From: Protea cynaroides
Lineage: Eukaryota > Streptophyta > Magnoliopsida > Proteales > Proteaceae
NCBI GenBank assembly: GCA_028583415.1
Contig: CM053276.1
Coordinates: 8,586,663-8,650,662, forward strand
Direction of reading: 5' to 3'
DNA: 64,000 nucleotides
Below, in pieces: positions 58,839 through 64,000 of this stretch; position 1 is the first letter of the stretch; each line of letters opens with the position of its first letter. A model generated the notes under the pieces. It saw only the letters and a list, made by a program, of their open reading frames with translations. It did not search any database and was not told the origin of the DNA. The position numbers and the translations under genes are program-made.

Positions 58839-60721
58839 TGACACCCCAGATATTTATACTATTTTATATATTGATATTTTTAAAACTGATTTTAATACTG
58901 AGTTTTTTAATGCTGATTTCATTATCAATTTTTAATACTGATTTTAATTCTTAATACTGATTTCTTAAAAAAAATTGATTTATTTAATATTGAAAACTGA
59001 TTTATTTAATATTGATTTTAAAACTAATTTTAATACTGAGTTTTTAATGGATTTTAAAATCAATTCTTAATACTGATTTTAAAAACTAATTAATTTAATA
59101 TTGAAAACTTATTTATTTAATTTTGATTTTAATACTGACTTCTACCCTAAGTTACTTACTAATATATAAATAGGTGTTTACATTGGTTTCTGTACTATTT
59201 AGGGACCTAGTCTAAAGGGGCTGGAGGTGGAGTCTAGGAGTGAATTAGATAATGTTTAGGTAGTCGGTACACGATTAGCACTAGTAAGCCTCATAATACT
59301 CACAGGTTGCATACTGCATTGCAGACTATTGAAAGGACGATCAGTGTAGGTGCAAAGAAAAGAAGTAAGTGGAATGTTACAGATGTACACCATTAGGGTG
59401 ACACCGAACTGCTGGTTTATGCTTTATGCTTCGGTATTGTTTAATTATTTGATAATGGCTCATTGTTGTTCTTTTTGTTCATTGTTGTTTATATAATTTA
59501 TTATTTACATGAATGTGATGAGAAAAAAATCTGTTTTTATTCCATTTTAGTATTTCATTTGTAACAATTGTATTTTTAAATGAATTGCATCTTTTTTTAA
59601 TGGTTCTCATAAAATGAAGGAGAATGTGGAAAGAATGGATAGTTAGTTACGCTTTGTGTCTATTAGAGAGTAAATAAGGACAATAGGGTGGAGAGTCATT
59701 GCCATCTGAGTCCCATCCATTACGTCGCTAATGAATGAGAATGGGGTCATGAACGGATGACCGGAAATATAATTTGACTGTGGTAAACTCTCTACTAGAA
59801 CAATGGTAACTAGTTATTCACTTATAAGTAATTGCATATTTTAATAATGGTTTGTCACATAAGAAAGAGGAGAATGTTGAGAATGTGGAGAGAAGAGAAG
59901 GATAATTAGTTACATTTTGTGTCTATTAGACAGTAAATGAGGATAATAGGATGGAGAGTCATTGCCATATGAGTCTCATCCGTTACGCTGCGGATGAATG
60001 AGAATGGGGTAATGAACGGATGATCGAGAATATATTTTGGCAGTTGGTCAGAAATGGAAATAAATATAGAGGTGTTAAAATGATAGAAAATAAGTGTATG
60101 TGTTAGAATAAATTTGAAATCGAGTTTTCTTGCATTTATGAATGGGAATGATTTGTTGTTCACCTTTTTGTTGTATTCCTGTAACATTCCACTTCTTTTC
60201 TCTACACTTACATTGATCGTTCTTTCAATAGTCAACAATGCACTATGCAACCTGTGAGTATTATGAGGCTTCCTAGTACTAATCATGTACCGACTACCTA
60301 AACATTATCTAATTTACTCTTAGACTCCACCTCCAACCCCTTTAGACTAGGTCCCTAGACACAAACCAATGTAAACACCTGTTTATATATTAGTAAGTAA
60401 CTTAGGGTAGAAGTCAGTATTAAAATCAATTTTAAAATCAATATTAAATAAATCAGTTTTCAATATTAAATAAATTAGTTTTTAAAATCAGTATTAAGAA
60501 TTGATGTTAAAATCAGTATTAAAAACTCAGTATTAAAATCAGTTTTAAAATCCATATTAAATAAATCAGTTTTCAATATTAAATAAATCAGTTTTTTTTT
60601 TAAATTAGTATTAAGAATTAAAATCAGTATTAAAAATTGATATTAAAATCAGCATTAAAAAACTCAGTATTAAAATCAGTTTTAAAAAAATCAGTATATA
60701 AAACAGTATAAATATCTGGGG
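58839..60721. repeat. Large inverted repeat with internal duplication at the gypsy 5' end
   Basis: 58839 to about 59400 is inverted relative to about 60170-60721: GACCCCAGATATTTATACT is at both outer ends, with AATACTGATTTT-type repeats and CTATTGAAAG.ACGATCA in both arms. Between them two direct copies lie near 59583-59790 and 59824-60040 (GGAGAGTCATTGCCAT.TGAGTC, ATGAATGAGAATGGGGT). The material is related to the LTRs at 1-2909 and 46807-58050. Confidence 0.8.
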
Positions 60722-60799
60722 TCTTGGTAATGATGTAACAGAGATGCTAGTAATGATGTAACAAAGTCCATAACAATAGCTGCCACCCGTACAGAGGTA

Positions 60800-61600
60800 T
60801 GGAGCTATTGGAGGAAAAGTACAAGACCCAACAAGGGTAATTGAGAATTTCAGGAAGTTTCGCCCTCCATCTTTTAAGGGCACTCCTGATCCTCTAGTCG
60901 CTGAGTCATGGTCGAGAGAGATGGAGAAAATTTTTAAGGTTCTAAGACTCACTGATGAATCCAAGGTGATGTGTGCTTCCTTTATGTTACAAGATGATGC
61001 AGACCACTGGTGGGAGACTACTCAGAGGATGCTAGACGGTGAGGCCCAACCGACAACTTGGCAAAGATTCCGGAAAGTGTTTCATGAGAAGTATTTCCCA
61101 TCATCTGTTCGGCGAGAATAAAGATCTGGAATTTTTAAGGCTGCATCAAGGGTCCAGTTTTGTAGGTGACTATGAGAGGAAGTTTGAAGAATTGGCTCGA
61201 TATGCCTCACAACAAGTGGATACTGAAGATAAGAAGGCCAAGCAATTTGAGCAAGGGTTGAACTTTGAAATCAGGTCAGTGGTGGCCACACTCCAACTGG
61301 ATACTTATGCTGAGGTTTTAGAATGAGCCTTAATCATGGAAAACAACCTCATTGGAGCAAACCATAGTGAGACCAATGAAACGAAGAAGAGGTTTAGACC
61401 TAACGATGTTCATGGTGGGGCTTCAAAGAAGGGTCGGAATGCTGTTCATGACAAAAAGGTTCAAGGAATCTGCCCTACTTATGGGAAGATGCATGCTGGG
61501 GAATGCCGTTTGGGAGTTCTAACATGCTTCAATTGTGAAAAACTGGACATTATTCTAGCAACTGTCTGGACCCAAGGAAAGGCAATGTAGTTTGCCACAA
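60800..61600 (+). pseudogene. Gypsy gag
   Basis: FRKFRPPSFKGTPDP, WWETTQRMLDGEAQPTTWQR and FRKVFHEKYFPSSVRRE are the retrotransposon-gag pattern. After a frameshift near 61120 it continues with LEFLRLHQGSSFVGDYERKF. A stop lies at 61326. A degenerate CCHC region (CFNCEK, then CHKCQKEGH) spans 61530-61625 with another frame change. Confidence 0.9.
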
Positions 61601-61619
61601 GTGTCAAAAGGAGGGACAC

Positions 61620-62206
61620 GTGATCAAAGACTATCCAGAATGGTCAAAACAAAATAACCAGATCCAACCAGGAAGAGTGAAGCCAAAAGCTCATGGGAGG
61701 ATTTATCGCCTTGTGGATCTAGATGATGGTGCATCACCTGCAGTAGTATCAGGTACACTTATCATATGCAATTTGCCTGCTCTTGTCTTGTTTGATTCTG
61801 GGTCAACGCATTCATTTGTTTCACATGCCTTCTCTACCAAAATGAATGTAGATGGAAAATTGTTAAGTGACGAATTATGTATAGTTACACCTTCAGGAGA
61901 GGTGATGGAGTCCTTTATGCTATTTACTCTTGTGTGGTAAAAATTGATGACCATGAGCTTGTAGCAAATCTGTTCTTATTGGACATGAAGGACTTTGATG
62001 TAATTCTAGGCATGGATTGGCTATATGCATACCATGCTAGTATTGATTGCCTGAAAAAGGAGTTGGTCTTCAAACCCCAATCTGGAACCGAGTTTCGGTT
62101 AGTTGGTACCGAAGTCAAGAAATTTCGACCAATATTATCAGTAATGAAAGTAAATCACATACTAGAGGAAGCGTGTTGCGGTTTCTTGGCCAATTTCAAA
62201 TTTTGA
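61620..62206 (+). pseudogene. Gypsy protease region
   Basis: LVLFDSGSTHSFVSHAF carries the DSG aspartic protease active site near 61790. After a frameshift near 61910 it continues with DFDVILGMDWLYAYHASID near 61995. Stop at 62206. Confidence 0.88.
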
Positions 62207-62219
62207 GGCTACAGAACTA

Positions 62220-63110
62220 GGGGTGGACGATATTCCTATTGTGTGGGAGTTTGCTAATGTCTTTCCACAAGAGTTATCGGTATTACCTCCTGATCGTGAG
62301 GTCCAGTTTGCAATAGGCCTCATTCTCGGTACCACGCCAATCTCAAAAGCACCTTATCGCATGGCCCCTACGGAGTTGAAGGAGCTTAAGGAGCAAATAC
62401 AAGAATTGTTGGACAAAGGGTACATTCGCCCCAGTGCCTCACCTTGGGCTGCCCCCCTATATTGTTTGTGAAGAAAAAGGATGGCACAATGAGGTTGTAC
62501 ATCGATTACCGTGAGCTGAACAGGGTCACTATCAAGAATAAGTATCCATTACCTTGCATTGATGATCTATTTGATCAGTTGCAATGAGCAATGGTCTTCT
62601 CAAAGATTGACCTTCGTTCGGGCTACCATCAACTAAGAGTTAAGGAGAAGGACATTCTCAAGACAGCATTTTGAATATAGTATGGCCATTATGAATTCTT
62701 GGCGATGTTTTTTGGCTTAACCAACGCACCTGCTGTTTTTATAAACTTGATGAACTAAGTATTCCATAAGTACTTGGACCAATTCGTGGTAGTCTTTTAT
62801 TGATCCTAATCTATTCCAAGAGTATAGAGGAGCATGAAGAACACCTTAGGGTGACATTACAGGTTCTAAGGCAGAACAAGTTTTATGCTAAACTCAAGAA
62901 GTGTGAATTCTGGCTTGACCAAGTTACCTTCTTGGGTCATGTTGTATCCAAGGATGGCATCGCGGTAGACCCTAGCAAGATAGACTCTGTTCTCAATTGG
63001 GCTAAGCCTACCAATGGGACAGAAGTGAGGAGTTTCCTAGGTTTCGCCTGTTACTATCGGCGGTTCGTTGAGGATTTCTCTCGGATTGCTACACCTTTGA
63101 CTGGCTTGAC
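62220..63110 (+). pseudogene. Gypsy reverse transcriptase
   Basis: PYRMAPTELKELKEQIQELL, then DLRSGYHQLRVKEKDI and ILIYSKSIEEHEEHL, VTFLGHVVSKDGI, SFLGFACYYRRFVEDFSRIA. Stops lie at 62471, 62587, 62674, 62757 and 62802. The catalytic box near 62795 is damaged: bases are missing and one of the two Asp codons is gone. Confidence 0.92.
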
Positions 63111-63792
63111 AAGGAAGAATGCAGAGTTCAACTGGACTGAGGAGTGTGAGAAAAGTTTTCAAGAACTAAAGCAGAGGTTGATTACAGCCCCAATATTGAC
63201 AATCCCTTCAGGCTCAGGGGGATTTACCATATATAGTGATGCCTCAGGGAAAGGACTTGGTTGTGTATTGATGCAACATGCAAAAGTTGTGGTGTATGCT
63301 TTACGCCAGTTAAAGCCTTATGAACGGAATTATCTAACCCATGATTTAGAGTCGGCGGCAGTGGTGTTTGCCTTAAGGATATGGAGGCATTACCTGTATA
63401 GAGGAAAGTGTGAGATATACACTGACCACAAGAGCCTAAAATATTTCTTTACACAGAAGGAGTTAAATATGAGGCAGCGTCGATGGCTTGAGTTAATAAA
63501 GGATTATGACATCACCATTTCATATCATCCCGGTAAAGCTAACGTTGTGGCGGATGCCTTGAGTAGGAATCCACAAGGGTACTCTGCAGCCCTCCTGACT
63601 ACTCAAGGGCACCTTTTGGAGGATATGAGGAGATTAAATTTAAAAGTGGTTGTAGGTGATGTCACTGCAAGATTAGCATCTTTGAGCATCCAACCATCAT
63701 TGATCCAGAAGATTAAAAACGCTCAGGGAAAAGACCCCAAGCTTATAAAGATTAAAGAAGAAGTTCTGGAAGGTAAACGACCAGATTTGTAG
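63111..63792 (+). pseudogene. Gypsy RNase H and connection region
   Basis: In the same frame as the end of reverse transcriptase: FTIYSDASGKGLGCVLMQ, EIYTDHKSLKYFFTQKEL and YHPGKANVVADALSRN. This is the longest intact coding stretch of the element (330 codons from 62800), ending at a stop at 63790. Confidence 0.92.
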
Positions 63793-63839
63793 TCACCGAT
63801 GATGGGACGTTGAGATTCGGTACAAGACTCTGTGTACCG

Positions 63840-64000
63840 GACAATGAACACTTGAAGCAAGAAGTTATGGATGAGGCACACCGTACTCCTTATACAGTAC
63901 ATCCTAGGAGCACGAAGTTGTATCAAGATTTGAAGAAGGCATATTGGTGGGCCAATATGAAAAGGCAGATTGCTAAATATGTTGAGCAGTGTTTGACTTG
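63840..64000 (+). pseudogene. Gypsy integrase, N-terminal zinc-binding part
   Basis: HRTPYTVHPRSTKLYQDLKK and YWWANMKRQIAKYVEQCLTC give the His-His-Cys-Cys pattern of gypsy integrase. Cut off by the window end. Confidence 0.9.

Larger units (their letters stand above)
38712..64000 (-). mobile_element. Second Ty1/copia retrotransposon, split by three insertions, continues past window
   Basis: Its 3' LTR begins TGTTGATAATGG at 38712, is interrupted by a hAT element, resumes at 44487 and ends at 44700 beside a purine tract (reverse of CTCCCCCTCAAG). On the minus strand RNase H and reverse transcriptase follow (44960-46806), then a 11.2-kb interruption, then integrase (58051-58838), then a gypsy element that runs out of the window. 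The 5' LTR and gag are not seen. Across 46806/58051 the pol reading frame resumes without loss. Confidence 0.9.
58839..64000 (+). mobile_element. Ty3/gypsy element, degenerate, continues past window
   Basis: Starts at TGACACCCCAG (58839), cutting the copia integrase. A rearranged LTR region (58839-60721) precedes gag, zinc knuckle, protease, reverse transcriptase, RNase H and the start of integrase in gypsy order. Many frameshifts and stops. The 3' LTR is not in the window. Five bases before it are TGTAG, so the matching duplication should appear downstream. Confidence 0.9.

Overview
This window is nuclear DNA from a flowering plant with a large, repeat-rich genome. The evidence is a plant-specific PRAF-type gene (PH, RCC1 repeats, FYVE, BRX) with introns of 9.8 kb, 19.5 kb and more than 26 kb, GT-AG splice sites, an Au-type SINE, plant L1 LINE, Ty1/copia, Ty3/gypsy, hAT and Mutator-like elements. 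The species cannot be fixed from sequence alone; introns this swollen would suit a magnoliid or an early-diverging eudicot, but that is only a guess.

The only convincing host gene lies on the + strand. Six coding exons are visible: 4871-4960, 5121-5207 and 5369-5470 (PH domain), 15280-17322 (linker, RCC1 propeller, FYVE zinc finger), 17464-17589 (coiled coil) and 37101-37579 (linker and start of the BRX domain). All are open and join in phase. The N-terminal exon(s) and the last BRX exon were not found and probably lie outside the window.

Layout. 1-2909: right part of a long LTR with an Au SINE. About 2911-3882: possible MITE. 5471-15279 (intron): a Tourist-like MITE (5992-6718) and a copia element on the - strand (7381-14481, target duplication ATCTC) with a TRIM-like palindromic element inside its 3' LTR. 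17590-37100 (intron): a solo LTR (19320-19751), a small non-coding LTR element on + (20022-22464), and a related one on - (22685-35841). The 3' LTR of the latter is split by an L1 LINE (22817-33328), and that LINE is itself split by two solo LTRs in opposite orientation (24340-26673 and 29074-31412).

37580 onward (intron): a second copia element on - starts at 38712 and runs past the window. It is broken three times. A hAT transposon (38724-44478, 8-bp duplication) sits in its LTR. A long solo LTR (46807-58050) interrupts pol. A Ty3/gypsy element (58839 to the end) interrupts the integrase region. The solo LTR in turn holds a Mutator-like element (49290-57706, 9-bp duplication). That holds a gypsy element on - (50310-57198, duplication CATAT), which carries an intron-containing antisense gene where gag would be expected. 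This gives five levels of nesting.

Most interesting points: the gypsy element with an antisense gene in place of gag; the Mutator-like element whose internal ORF becomes continuous when the gypsy insertion is discounted (a Pack-MULE candidate); the palindromic TRIM; two non-autonomous LTR elements with similar interiors but different LTRs; and hairpin-forming GGTCG/CGACC palindromes that vary among copies of one LTR family. No rRNA, tRNA, CRISPR or prokaryotic features were seen.
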